A stretch of DNA of 64,000 bases from Bacteroidota bacterium (GCA_020056225.1 JAGVIE010000050.1:48366-112365), one strand, 5' to 3'; shown: positions 9,501 to 18,010, counted from the stretch's first letter. Numbers and translations: made by a program. Notes: generated by a model not told the origin, from the sequence alone.

Positions 9501-10222
9501 GTATGCCCGATATAAATTCTGTCCCGGATCAATTTCACGAATCAGAAGATTCTGATGATATCCTGAAAGGTGATATTGAGGGGAAAATAACACATGCAGT
9601 CTTACAAAAAATTAATAACCTGAGTACATCCGAGGAAGATATGCGAAAATGGATATATATGCTTGCTAAGGAAACTTGGTTATTAGCGCCCGCCGATCTC
9701 AATGATGTATGCAAAAGTATAGCAAAAAATATAATAGGTTTGATAAAGACACCATTCGGTATCGATATGTTTTCTGCACAGGAATCTAAGAATGAATATT
9801 CTATTGAAGCAATCTATCAAGATGATTATCTCGTGGGCATAATTGATAGACTTTACAGGGATGCCGAAGGTAATTGGAATATTGTTGACTATAAAACAGA
9901 TAAAATAAATTTAAATCAGATTAAAGAGAAAGCAGAAATATACAAGCCGCAGCTACTTTTTTATGCGTTTCTTGTCAATATTCTATATCAACAGTCAATG
10001 GTGAAGGCGTCTCTGGTGTTTTTAAAATTGCCGGCATATCCGTATCATTTTGAATTTTCAATTCAAGACTTCGATAATCTACGCAAGACATTGACTGATT
10101 CAATAACGCTTATTAAGTTAGGAGATTATCAAGATAATATCAATGAGTGCTCAAATTGCCGCTACAAAAAGCAAAATGAATGCCTCGCAGTCGATTACCT
10201 GCCTTTGAAGAGTATTGGGTAA
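6590..10222 (+). CDS. AddA/RecB-like UvrD-family helicase with C-terminal PD-(D/E)XK nuclease
   Basis: This 1210-residue superfamily 1A helicase-nuclease is expected to process double-strand DNA ends for recombination. Helicase motifs: Q motif near residue 6, Walker A ANAGAGKT (20-27), Walker B DEFQDTN (Asp383), IYGFRDA, TIHSAKGLEF (760-769) and the VACTRARDAL arginine motif. The C-terminal nuclease has GIIDRL (Asp1086) and VDYKTDK (Asp1100, Lys1102). Cys960 in YLECPRKYY plus Cys1187, Cys1190 and Cys1198 at the end look like the Fe-S staple known in AddB- and Cas4-type nucleases. No addB gene adjoins it. It lies 17 bp after rtcB and probably shares its transcript. Confidence 0.88.
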   Translation: MLTENQKEALEFQRHISVTANAGAGKTFVLVRRFVEILMKTDTHVNELVAITFTEKAASELRKKIADYIEERIYSNPGSGELIRLERIRDQLISSNIGTIHSFCAQILREYPIEAGVDAAFTVLEGVDQQIAEQDSVRETFEAILNDATEMKRAEELRYLVRTLGRNTVESYLSIFLAKREPIERFLQDGACLDERIEDEKIIQNWNEILVSAILKRLTDSFFLSSLERVMQTASGKTSDEVRDIYSRWTTNINPDDTIRIYAQMAELIFTQKDMPRKEFIGSLTANSPIENDLAIIVECQKNISKPIKSLESDKVLKGNKILLHALRILLDIFRLAISRYDEKKIEYAYLDFEDILIKAKILLGKDEVREAIVKKYKFIMVDEFQDTNRLQYEILQALVSNYQSGNLFIVGDPKQSIYGFRDAEVEIFESAKEEILMKANGKGVILAESYRLLPDLIDFVNRLFSKIIVSKGSRYEVQYDELVQGRQSDGEGTVELMMVPVDDNARNGESPEQGNDTNDYVQDECRLVGARIIKLIRDGFVIYQKKNENPRPVEFKDIAILLRKRTHLATLEKVLTEYRIPFVLTGGMGFYQTQEVLDFLNYFKFLLNPKDDISLVGILRSNFFSISDAELFDVSFADGESFWTKMIIYSHDQDISANFKRAVKILTKHIGLVNRINISLLVDEILSSTGWSGTTAGLPFGEQNAANIKKFLRIARDFTARGYTTLYDFVRRLSVLMENEEREGQAPLEITGNCVQVLTIHSAKGLEFPVVFIPFIHQKFRYDNPPILDSDLGIAFKVRDKVNLDEEIVPSILHAFKERSKHKTEAEEKRIFYVACTRARDALFLSCQLSLDGSHSTYLKWLTDALEIEPKTLRDNKIIFPATELRTLERTEETSKIKRSLHQLSINVRFWDRIQMSNLPLPAKSAVVIHPNKILISTLAGKSRGEYFSSTKIKTYLECPRKYYLKYVLGMPDINSVPDQFHESEDSDDILKGDIEGKITHAVLQKINNLSTSEEDMRKWIYMLAKETWLLAPADLNDVCKSIAKNIIGLIKTPFGIDMFSAQESKNEYSIEAIYQDDYLVGIIDRLYRDAEGNWNIVDYKTDKINLNQIKEKAEIYKPQLLFYAFLVNILYQQSMVKASLVFLKLPAYPYHFEFSIQDFDNLRKTLTDSITLIKLGDYQDNINECSNCRYKKQNECLAVDYLPLKSIG

Positions 10223-10299
10223 GTTACACAGATTTTATGTGAAATAAAGATAATTATTGATATTCCTTGATTTACTCGATATCCGACACAATCTCGAGG

Positions 10300-10308
10300 T
10301 GTGGATAA
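10300..10308 (-). promoter_or_regulatory. DnaA box 1 (perfect TTATCCACA)
   Basis: The plus strand reads TGTGGATAA, the exact complement of the consensus high-affinity DnaA box TTATCCACA. A second identical box in the same orientation starts 66 bp to the right. Confidence 0.6.
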
Positions 10309-10365
10309 ATGGTAGCAATATCCTTCAAAATGAGCTAATTTCTATGTTATACATGGAGGAAAGAT

Positions 10366-10374
10366 TGTGGATAA
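10366..10374 (-). promoter_or_regulatory. DnaA box 2 (perfect TTATCCACA)
   Basis: This is a second exact TGTGGATAA on the plus strand, in the same orientation as the first, upstream of the AT-rich tract and of the kinase promoter. Two perfect boxes in one 321-bp intergenic gap are unlikely by chance. Confidence 0.6.
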
Positions 10375-10437
10375 AGAGCGCTTAGTCGTAATATCAGTAA
10401 TTAATACTATCACCTAAAGCCTTTCTTAAAAAAGTAC

Positions 10438-10466
10438 TTGCATCTTATTTAAAAAATACGTATTCT
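10438..10466 (+). promoter_or_regulatory. Candidate sigma70-type promoter for the hybrid kinase
   Basis: TTGCAT (10438-10443), 17-bp spacer, TATTCT (10461-10466). It predicts a start near 10473 and a leader of about 70 nt before the ATG at 10544. Confidence 0.5.
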
Positions 10467-10543
10467 CAAAACGGATGACTACCTAGGGCATACACAGCCT
10501 ATAATTTTATAACCTCATTTATAAACATGTTCATAGGATCATT

Positions 10544-12961
10544 ATGAATTCTCCAGAGAAATATGTCGAAATTCTTGAAGGTATTTCAGGTGGATTTTTT
10601 GCGCTTGATAACGAATTTCACTTTACATACTGGAATCGTGCCGCTGAAATAGGGACAGGATTAAAGAAAGAGGACGTTTTAGGTAAAAATGTCTTCGAAA
10701 TATTTCCTAACGCACGCGATGCCGAACTTGGTGAGAAATACAAATTAGCTATGGAAAAGAAGATTTTTCAGGGCTTTGAAACTTGTTACAAAGATGAACG
10801 GTTCGAAGCGTGGTACGATATCCGGATTTATCCTACCGAAAATGGTATATCGGTCTTTTTTCAAGATATTACGGATCAAAAGAGAGAGCAGAGACAAAAA
10901 GAAATGCTCATGGAAGTTTCTCATGTGATTAATGTGGCTCCTCATCTGGACGATTTATGCTTAAACGCCAGTGAACGTATCGCACAATTTATGGAGATAC
11001 CGCCTAAATTTGTATGCATATATCGTTACGACCAACGCTCCTCATTATTGCATCTAATGGCACCATCATTAGTGGATGTTCGAGTCGATCCCGAAGTGGA
11101 ACATCAGATAGTGCATGAGAAAACGAACACAATCGCTGTACAGACTGCTCTCGGAAGGAAAATAATTATCTCGGATGAATTATCTCGTAGTTCTATCGCG
11201 TCATATTTTTTGAGCGAGACCGAGGCATTAAAATTAAAAACACTTATCTCTATTCCGTTGATGGTTCAAAATGAACTCCAGGGTATCCTTGAAGTTCTAT
11301 CTCCCAAAATCGATAGGTATGTCAAAGAAGAATTAAAACTATTGTCGATTATCGCGAATGAACTATCCATTGGAATGAGTCGTAAACGGTTAATGGATGA
11401 AGTGACAATCAAGAATATTGAACTTGAGAATGAGAAAAAGAGAACTGACGATGCGAATGAAACGCTGAAACGTTTTTTAGCTACTTTCAGTCATGAACTG
11501 CGCGCTCCATTGAATGCTATAGTCGGATTTTCAGAAATTCTTACTTCGGATCTAAACTCCCTGCCGCCTGAAAAGGTGAGTGATTTTATGAAAAACATAA
11601 ACGAAAGCGGTAAACATCTTCAGGGGCTAATCAACGATATTCTTGATCTCTCTAAAATTGAAGCGGGTAAGATGGAACTGCATATCGAAGCATATCCGGT
11701 ATCCTATTTTACCGAAAGCATCCAGCGCGTAATGCAGGCTGCGGCATCACAGAAAAATATTAATTTATCATTTGAAATTGCACCTGATATCGACCAACTT
11801 GTTGTCGATCAGACAAGATTCAAACAGATATTGATGAATCTTGTTTCTAATGCGGTTAAATATAGTCATAATGACGGCAAAGTAGTAGTCGTTGTACGGC
11901 GTTTTGTCAATGAGATCGAGATCGCCGTGAAGGATGAAGGCGTTGGTATTAAACCGGAAGATTTAAGCCGGCTATTCCATGCATTTCAGCAGGGAAAGAA
12001 TTCGCGCGGCGTGAAAGAAGGTACCGGCTTAGGATTAGTCATTACGAAACGACTCATCGAATTGCATGGAGGTCAAATTTGGGTTGATAGCGAATGGGGG
12101 AAGGGTAGCGCTTTCCGCTTCCGTATCCCGATGGTTGTAGCCGGTGAAGTTGTTGAATCGGCAGATCAACTCCTGCGAATTGTGAATGAACAACCCGTTA
12201 CCACGACTACTGGTGAAAAACCTTTAGTTCTAGTCATTGAAGATAATCTTCAGGCAAGTCAGCTAATCCAGATGTATTTGCAAGAAGCCGGTTACCGGAC
12301 GGAGCTGGCTAAGGATGGAGCTGAAGGTATCGAGATGGCAAAGCGACTTAAACCGCATATCATCACACTCGATATGATCATGCCGATGAAAGACGGTTGG
12401 CAGGTTATCAAGGAAATAAAACGTCATCCTATATGCAAGAATATACCGATTATTATCATCTCTATCACAGATGAAAAGAAATTAGGCTTCAGCATGGGTG
12501 CAGTAGATTATTTTGTCAAACCCGTGAACCGCGAGGAATTGATCAACGCTCTCAAGAAAATTCCGCTCCGCGGGCTCGATCATAAACAGCATCCGAAAGT
12601 ATTGATAATTGACGATGATCGAACCGCATCCGAACTCATCCAGGTTATGCTGGAGGCGGAAGGGTACGAAGTCATTAAAACTATGAATGGCAAAGATGGC
12701 GTTCGTTTGGCAAGTTCGGAAGAACCCGATTTAATAATCCTGGATTTGATCATGCCAGATATTTCAGGATTCAATGTCGCATATCAGCTTAAGCAACAGC
12801 CTAAAACACGCAACACGCCGATCATCATTCTTACATCAATGGAAGTTGATGATGAAACAAGAGAACAGATGCAGGGTTTCATCTCTACCATCATGAGTAA
12901 ATCGAGATTTACTAAGAAGGATTTACTGAGGGAAATAAATTCGATTGAGAAAATGAAATAG
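10544..12961 (+). CDS. Hybrid histidine kinase: PAS-GAF-HisKA-HATPase-REC-REC
   Basis: This 805-residue signalling protein is predicted to be cytoplasmic, since no membrane segment is seen. A PAS domain (about 1-115) is followed by a GAF domain (about 125-285) and a short coiled coil. The dimerisation domain has phospho-accepting His317 in FSHELRAPLN. The ATPase domain has N, G1 (DEGVGIKPEDL) and G2 (GTGLGLVITKRL) boxes. Two receivers follow, with acceptor Asp610 (TLDMIMP) and Asp734 (ILDLIMP). No DNA-binding output is attached or adjacent, so the phosphate probably passes to an unlinked partner or the receivers are regulatory. The ligand of PAS/GAF is unknown. It converges on the next gene with only 12 bp between stops. 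Confidence 0.93.
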   Translation: MNSPEKYVEILEGISGGFFALDNEFHFTYWNRAAEIGTGLKKEDVLGKNVFEIFPNARDAELGEKYKLAMEKKIFQGFETCYKDERFEAWYDIRIYPTENGISVFFQDITDQKREQRQKEMLMEVSHVINVAPHLDDLCLNASERIAQFMEIPPKFVCIYRYDQRSSLLHLMAPSLVDVRVDPEVEHQIVHEKTNTIAVQTALGRKIIISDELSRSSIASYFLSETEALKLKTLISIPLMVQNELQGILEVLSPKIDRYVKEELKLLSIIANELSIGMSRKRLMDEVTIKNIELENEKKRTDDANETLKRFLATFSHELRAPLNAIVGFSEILTSDLNSLPPEKVSDFMKNINESGKHLQGLINDILDLSKIEAGKMELHIEAYPVSYFTESIQRVMQAAASQKNINLSFEIAPDIDQLVVDQTRFKQILMNLVSNAVKYSHNDGKVVVVVRRFVNEIEIAVKDEGVGIKPEDLSRLFHAFQQGKNSRGVKEGTGLGLVITKRLIELHGGQIWVDSEWGKGSAFRFRIPMVVAGEVVESADQLLRIVNEQPVTTTTGEKPLVLVIEDNLQASQLIQMYLQEAGYRTELAKDGAEGIEMAKRLKPHIITLDMIMPMKDGWQVIKEIKRHPICKNIPIIIISITDEKKLGFSMGAVDYFVKPVNREELINALKKIPLRGLDHKQHPKVLIIDDDRTASELIQVMLEAEGYEVIKTMNGKDGVRLASSEEPDLIILDLIMPDISGFNVAYQLKQQPKTRNTPIIILTSMEVDDETREQMQGFISTIMSKSRFTKKDLLREINSIEKMK

Positions 12962-12973
12962 TCTGAGCGCTCA

Positions 12974-14383
12974 TTAACGCAATATTACCAATTTCTTAGT
13001 TTCGCTAAAATGCGCCGTCATCATGCGATAGAAGTAAACACCCGTAGGGAATTGATTTGCCTCGATTGATAACTTGTAATTCTTTGCTTCCTGATATTCA
13101 TCTACCAGCGTTGCAACTCTCTGTCCCAGAATATTATATAGAACGATTTTAACATGGTCCGGTACCGGAAGAACATATTCTATCTGTGTAAAGCCGTTTA
13201 CCGGGTTTGGATAGTTTTGCATAAGCACATGCGTTGTCGGTTGAACGAGTTCTCTTGCAGTTCCATGTCGGTATAGAATTGCCCCTCCAATTTCAATAGA
13301 CTCCGACCAAACATAATGAACGTTGCCGCCGGATGCAGCGACACACGGCTCACCCGAGTTACTGCCCGACGATAAAGTATCTTTCGGGCAAAAATTATTT
13401 GCCTCGTCGGCGCTGTAACAGTTTTGAACATATCTTTTGTCGATCTCATAATTATCCCACACTGCCGTTACAAATTTTCCCGTCACGCCAACATCTAGAA
13501 AAACAGCATACCTGTCTGCGGAAACAACAATGCGCGGTAACCAAAGCAGATTGTCATCTTCATCGTAACCGTTACTGCGGCGTAGCATAACATTCCCGGT
13601 ATCGTTCCAAACAATATAAATTATCCCTGCATCGTTCACTGCAATCTTCGGCTGAATCGATGGTACGGGATCTTCACGTGATATTATCCCTGAAGCATAC
13701 CAGTTTGCGCCCTGATTTGGACTATAATAATACTCAACTTCTGAATGAACTCCCGTTATAGTTCCAACTCCATGAAACATATTGCTTGTTAACTGAAAGT
13801 CATCAAGCAGGAACATATCCAAGTTCACCGCTTGCCATGTAACTCCATTATCGTCGCTTCTAAGTAATCCGTTGTTCCCCCCACGCTGGCTTTCATAATG
13901 GATGTAAACATTGGATTCAATTGCTCCTATCAACCTTGGGCGTGTGTTTGGAAGAATCATTTCCGGTTGTTCCCATGTTATGCCTGCATCCGTACTGCGT
14001 TGAAAGATTATTCCGAAGATACCGTCCATAAATCCCGTGTATGAGACATAAACATATTCATCAAAGCAAGAAATGATACCGGGGTTAAATGCCGAGTCGG
14101 AAGAAATAATCGTGATTAAGGGTGAAAATGATTTACCGCCATCGAAGCTGTGGCAGTATTGAATCCCGTCGCTAGATGATGTTTGAAGAATGTCTAATGC
14201 AAACCAGATCGCATGAACTGTATCGCCGGTAACCGATATTTGAGGCGAGAATAACGGAATAGAATCTAAAGCGAGCGTAATTTGATCAGACAAAGAGATA
14301 TCGCATAAATTCTCCTGTGAGGCGGCATTGTAAGGCAGAAGTAGATGGTAAACTAAAAGAACACCGAAGAAAGCACGAGCCAT
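12974..14383 (-). CDS. T9SS-sorted secreted protein, Asp-box/sialidase-like beta-propeller
   Basis: This 469-residue protein has an N-terminal signal peptide (ARAFFGVLLVYHLLL, ending near NAASQ) and several Asp-box-like turns, for example STDAGITWEQP, SDDNGVTWQ and SPNQGANWYA. These are typical of BNR/sialidase-type propellers. The catalytic residues of a true sialidase are not evident. The C-terminus is a type IX sorting domain, from NYPNPVNGFTQIEY through LYNILGQRVATL and TGVYFYRM to KKLVILR. A TTG start at 14428 is possible, but the ATG at 14383 has AAGGAAG just upstream and puts the signal peptide at the N-terminus. Likely cell-surface or extracellular; substrate unknown. Confidence 0.85.
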   Translation of the reverse strand: MARAFFGVLLVYHLLLPYNAASQENLCDISLSDQITLALDSIPLFSPQISVTGDTVHAIWFALDILQTSSSDGIQYCHSFDGGKSFSPLITIISSDSAFNPGIISCFDEYVYVSYTGFMDGIFGIIFQRSTDAGITWEQPEMILPNTRPRLIGAIESNVYIHYESQRGGNNGLLRSDDNGVTWQAVNLDMFLLDDFQLTSNMFHGVGTITGVHSEVEYYYSPNQGANWYASGIISREDPVPSIQPKIAVNDAGIIYIVWNDTGNVMLRRSNGYDEDDNLLWLPRIVVSADRYAVFLDVGVTGKFVTAVWDNYEIDKRYVQNCYSADEANNFCPKDTLSSGSNSGEPCVAASGGNVHYVWSESIEIGGAILYRHGTARELVQPTTHVLMQNYPNPVNGFTQIEYVLPVPDHVKIVLYNILGQRVATLVDEYQEAKNYKLSIEANQFPTGVYFYRMMTAHFSETKKLVILR

Positions 14384-14386
14384 AAA

Positions 14387-14393
14387 CTTCCTT
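14387..14393 (-). promoter_or_regulatory. Ribosome-binding site deciding the start at 14383
   Basis: On the minus strand AAGGAAG precedes the ATG at 14383 with 5 nt between AGGA and the start. This supports that start over the upstream TTG at 14428. Confidence 0.55.
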
Positions 14394-14461
14394 GAAAGAT
14401 TTTTTGTGAATCTCTTAAAGCCTGTCAACTAATGGACCCCCTTTCATTTACCATTAATAGA

Positions 14462-14490
14462 ATTATAGCAATATTGCACGAGTAATTCAA
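14462..14490 (-). promoter_or_regulatory. Candidate sigma70-type promoter for the Asp-box T9SS gene
   Basis: On the minus strand: TTGAAT (14485-14490), 17-bp spacer, perfect TATAAT (14462-14467). The spacer holds the palindrome GCAATATTGC (14468-14477) next to the -10 box, a possible operator. Confidence 0.6.
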
Positions 14491-14581
14491 CTTATAATGA
14501 TTATTTATTTAGGGAAAAAATACTTACATTTAATTAACCAAATTTGATTCCTCTAATTTTTCTCATTTAAAAGGGTATTAT

Positions 14582-17500
14582 ATGAAATTTCGGCTTATAC
14601 CGGTTATGGTATTACTGTCGATTGTCTTCTTTGCTAAAGGCTATTCTCAGAGTATTATCATAAATGAAATTTATAATTCTTCAGCCAGTACGGATGAATG
14701 GATTGAACTTCTTGTTGTTCAAGACGGTCTTGATATTAGGGGTTGGAATATTCAAGATTTTACGAACGCTGGCGCGGTAGGTGTTACCCTAACGTTTTCG
14801 ACTAATTCTCTTTGGGCATCCCTAAAAAGCGGAACAATAATTGTGATCGGTCAATCAGGATTTACTACTACTGAGGATACCGATCCATCAGACTATATCG
14901 TACAGATAAAATCCAGCAATGCAACATATTTCAGCGGCTCTGTGTTTACAATAGGAGGAGCAAGTGAAGCTATTCACATCCGTGACGTTTCGAACACACA
15001 TATATTCGGAGTTTCATGGGGAACGGCAAATGCATCTAGTCTTCCTCAACCAAAAGTACATTTCAGCGCTGCGGCTACATCAAGTACTGCGACTGCATTT
15101 CAGGGCGATTCCGTTTCACAGCTTGTAAACACAACGAGTTGGGCACAAAACACTCCAACAGTTACACGTGGTACCGGAAACAGTGCTGCAAACACAGCGT
15201 GGATAAATAAATTAAGAGCGCGTCCCGAGGGATCGGGAACAGCATCGGTAAGCCCTGTCGTTATCGATGGCAGTATCGATACTTCTTTAGTAGTTACATA
15301 TAGGCGCGACACTACTTTCAATATCACTAACCTGAGAGTCGTCATTCCTCCGGAGTTCAGTTGGTCGCATAATCTTAGTGATGTGTCATATTCGAATATA
15401 ACGGCAACTGTGTCAATATCGGGAGATACTATATATTTCATTGGAGTTGCATTTGCTCTCGATTCAACAGAAATTACAATTCAAAATGTTGTTTCACCGA
15501 TCTATACAGGTTATTATAAGATTAATGTTCAATCGGGGTCAGGTGTATCATACGGAGATGTCGCTCCAATTCCGGTCGTCACAGTCTACGGTGCGGCAAT
15601 ATCGATCGCAGATGTTAAAGTGAACGATGCTAATGGTGCATCGCTTAGGATTGGAGATTTAGTCACCGTAAGAGGTTTCATCACAGTAGCAAACGAATTC
15701 GGAAGTCCAAGTTATATTACCGATAATTCCGGCGGGATGTCAATTTATGGAACGATATTCTCCTCTACAGTTGCTGTCGGTGATGAAGTGATAGTTTCGG
15801 GAAGGGTGACACAATTCAACGGTTTAAATCAGATTGAATACCCGACTTTACATTCTGTCGTCGGTTCCGGAAATTCGTTCGAGCCGCTGATTGCTACTCC
15901 GTCCCAGCTCAACGGTGATGGTGTAGGCGGTGTAGAAAATTATGAGGGGAGATTCGTACGCTTGAACGGAGTTACCGTTACTATGCTGAATGGAAATCCG
16001 GTGACAACATGGGCGGCGAATACCAATTACCGTCTTACAGGTTCATCCACGAGTGATACAGTGCAGATTAGAATAGATAACAACACAAATTTAGTCGGAG
16101 CTGTTGCGCCGGCAGGCGTGTTTGATGTGGTTGGTGTGTTGAGCCAATACAAATCTACATCACCATATATTGGCGGCTATCAACTGATGCCGCGTTCATC
16201 AGTGGATGTAATTTCTCAGGGTCCTATTTTTGCCCAGTATCCTGAAGAGACAGATTTAACCTCTACATCCCTTGCAATTATATGGAAGACAGTCAATCCG
16301 GGAACATCCCGCATTAAATACGGTAAGACTACTGCGTATGAATTGGGTATTATTGAAATTCATAATGATACAATGCAAACAGATCATTATGTACCGATTC
16401 CCAATTTATCAACCGCAACAATCTATAACGTGCAGGCGTTTTCAACGAGCGGCGCCGATACAAGTTATGCGGGCAATCTTATAGTCAGTACTACTTCTGA
16501 AGCTCCGACAACGGGACAAATTAACGTGTATTTCACTAAGAGTATAAATTCTTCAGTCTCTTCAGGTGAAGTTGCTACAGGTAATTTCAACGTGGTTTCC
16601 AAAATCGTCGAGCGGATTAACAACGCGAAGCGTTCAATAGATGCGGCGTTGTATAGTTTGAGCGGTACTGCCGGCAGTACTGTTGCGAGCGCATTGATTA
16701 ATGCAAAACAGCGCGGTGTGAAGGTGCGTGTGATCGGTGAGTACGATAATCATACAACCGCACCATGGACGACACTCAGCTCCAACGGCATAACGGTGAT
16801 CTTTGACCTTTACGGTTCTAACGACGGTTCCGGATTATCGCACAATAAATTCTTCGTTTTCGATTATCAGGGTGCGCCGGAAAGCACTTGGGTTTGGACG
16901 GGGTCACTTAATTTTACAGATCCCGGAACTAACGATGACCGGCAGAATGTCATCGAATTCCAGGATGTCGCACTGGCGGGTGCTTACACAACCGAGTTCA
17001 ACGAAATGTGGGGTAGTACCACCATAACGCCCAGTCCGGTTAATTCACGCTTTGGAGCATTCAAGCTCAATAACACTCCGCATAAGTTCGTCATTGGCGG
17101 TGTAAATGTCGAATGCTATTTCAGTCCGAGTGATCGCACCGAGTACCGTATCGGCAAAACATTGGGCAAAGCCCAGCATTCGATCAACACAGCAATTCTT
17201 ACGTTCACGCGCAAGACGTTAGCCGATTCTATTATTACGAAAAAGAACGCAGGCAAAACAGCGCGCATAGTTATGGATAATAATACAGACACAGGGAATC
17301 AATACAGCTACCTGCTCTCCAGCGGAATCGATGTACTGCTGAAGGGCGGCAGCGGTTTGCTTCATCATAAATATACAATTGTCGATGCAGAACCGTTAGG
17401 CGGAACAGCATATCTGCTAACAGGTTCGCACAATTGGTCGGGTTCCGCAGAGACAAGGAACGATGAAAACACTGTGATCGTTCAGAATAACCGGGTAGCC

Positions 17501-17860
17501 AATCTCTATCTGCAGGAATTTGCCGCAAGATATATTGAAGCCGGCGGCACAAACCCGATAGTTTTAGGTGTGAAGGAAATCGGCGATGCAATCCCGACTG
17601 CATTCTCGTTAGCGCAAAATTACCCGAACCCATTTAACCCGACGACTAATTTTCAATTTTCAATTGTAAACTCACAATTAGTCTCATTAAAGATTTACAA
17701 TGTACTTGGACAGGAAGTCGCTACATTGGTGAATGAATTAAAACAGCCCGGTGTATATCAAGTGACATGGGATGCAGCCGGACTTTCAAGCGGTGTGTAC
17801 TATTATCAGTTACATGCTGGCAATTTTACTGATGTAAAAAAGATGCTACTTGTAAGATAG
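14582..17860 (+). CDS. T9SS-sorted protein with lamin-tail and two phospholipase D (HKD) domains
   Basis: This 1092-residue exported protein has a signal peptide ending near YSQS, then a lamin-tail-like domain (IINEIYNSS...DEWIELLV). A region of beta-sandwich and OB/Ig-like domains follows, with an FN3-like segment. A C-terminal phospholipase D fold carries two complete HxKx4D motifs: His754 in SHNKFFVFD and His928 in HHKYTIVD. They are followed by GSLNF and GSHNWSG. A T9SS sorting tail closes the protein (NYPNPFNPTTNF...KKMLLVR). PLD folds of this kind act as phospholipases or nucleases; the lamin-tail partner is common in extracellular nucleases, so DNA or RNA is a plausible substrate (inference). 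A terminator lies 34 bp after the stop. Confidence 0.9.
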   Translation: MKFRLIPVMVLLSIVFFAKGYSQSIIINEIYNSSASTDEWIELLVVQDGLDIRGWNIQDFTNAGAVGVTLTFSTNSLWASLKSGTIIVIGQSGFTTTEDTDPSDYIVQIKSSNATYFSGSVFTIGGASEAIHIRDVSNTHIFGVSWGTANASSLPQPKVHFSAAATSSTATAFQGDSVSQLVNTTSWAQNTPTVTRGTGNSAANTAWINKLRARPEGSGTASVSPVVIDGSIDTSLVVTYRRDTTFNITNLRVVIPPEFSWSHNLSDVSYSNITATVSISGDTIYFIGVAFALDSTEITIQNVVSPIYTGYYKINVQSGSGVSYGDVAPIPVVTVYGAAISIADVKVNDANGASLRIGDLVTVRGFITVANEFGSPSYITDNSGGMSIYGTIFSSTVAVGDEVIVSGRVTQFNGLNQIEYPTLHSVVGSGNSFEPLIATPSQLNGDGVGGVENYEGRFVRLNGVTVTMLNGNPVTTWAANTNYRLTGSSTSDTVQIRIDNNTNLVGAVAPAGVFDVVGVLSQYKSTSPYIGGYQLMPRSSVDVISQGPIFAQYPEETDLTSTSLAIIWKTVNPGTSRIKYGKTTAYELGIIEIHNDTMQTDHYVPIPNLSTATIYNVQAFSTSGADTSYAGNLIVSTTSEAPTTGQINVYFTKSINSSVSSGEVATGNFNVVSKIVERINNAKRSIDAALYSLSGTAGSTVASALINAKQRGVKVRVIGEYDNHTTAPWTTLSSNGITVIFDLYGSNDGSGLSHNKFFVFDYQGAPESTWVWTGSLNFTDPGTNDDRQNVIEFQDVALAGAYTTEFNEMWGSTTITPSPVNSRFGAFKLNNTPHKFVIGGVNVECYFSPSDRTEYRIGKTLGKAQHSINTAILTFTRKTLADSIITKKNAGKTARIVMDNNTDTGNQYSYLLSSGIDVLLKGGSGLLHHKYTIVDAEPLGGTAYLLTGSHNWSGSAETRNDENTVIVQNNRVANLYLQEFAARYIEAGGTNPIVLGVKEIGDAIPTAFSLAQNYPNPFNPTTNFQFSIVNSQLVSLKIYNVLGQEVATLVNELKQPGVYQVTWDAAGLSSGVYYYQLHAGNFTDVKKMLLVR

Positions 17861-17893
17861 CCAAAAGCTAAAAAGCCAAGAGTAAAACAACCC

Positions 17894-17932
17894 ACCTCCA
17901 GGATTAACAGTGTCGGTCCTGGGGGTTTTTTA
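17894..17932 (+). terminator. Rho-independent terminator after the PLD gene
   Basis: A 10-bp stem, ACCTCCAGGA (17894-17903) with TCCTGGGGGT (17917-17926), contains one G-U pair and is followed by a run of T. Confidence 0.85.
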
Positions 17933-17981
17933 TTGATTATATCAGTAAATGAAATATACAGGGAAAGCGAAGAAAAAAAGC

Positions 17982-18010
17982 TTGATTATTTGATAGGTAT
18001 TCTGTATAAT
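17982..18010 (+). promoter_or_regulatory. Strong sigma70-type promoter for the FN3 T9SS gene
   Basis: TTGATT (17982-17987), 17-bp spacer, perfect TATAAT (18005-18010). It lies about 75 bp before the start codon and just after the preceding terminator, so the gene is its own unit or heads the next one. Confidence 0.7.

Larger units (their letters stand above)
10223..10543. other. Gene-free intergenic region with DnaA boxes and a promoter
   Basis: No convincing gene lies in these 321 bases; the longest ATG frames are about 13 codons. The stretch holds two perfect DnaA boxes, a candidate promoter at 10438-10466, and an AT-rich tract from about 10400 to 10465. No recognisable RNA family or terminator with a T-run was seen after the helicase gene. 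Confidence 0.7.

Noticed and set aside
10351..10393. Tiny frame starting at ATG in the intergenic region
   Set aside because: About ten codons, overlaps a DnaA box, and shows no sign of coding.
10223..10543. Chromosome origin (oriC)
   Set aside because: Two DnaA boxes and an AT-rich tract are suggestive, but no dnaA, dnaN, rpmH or gyrB lies near and gene orientation does not switch; kept only as a DnaA-box finding.
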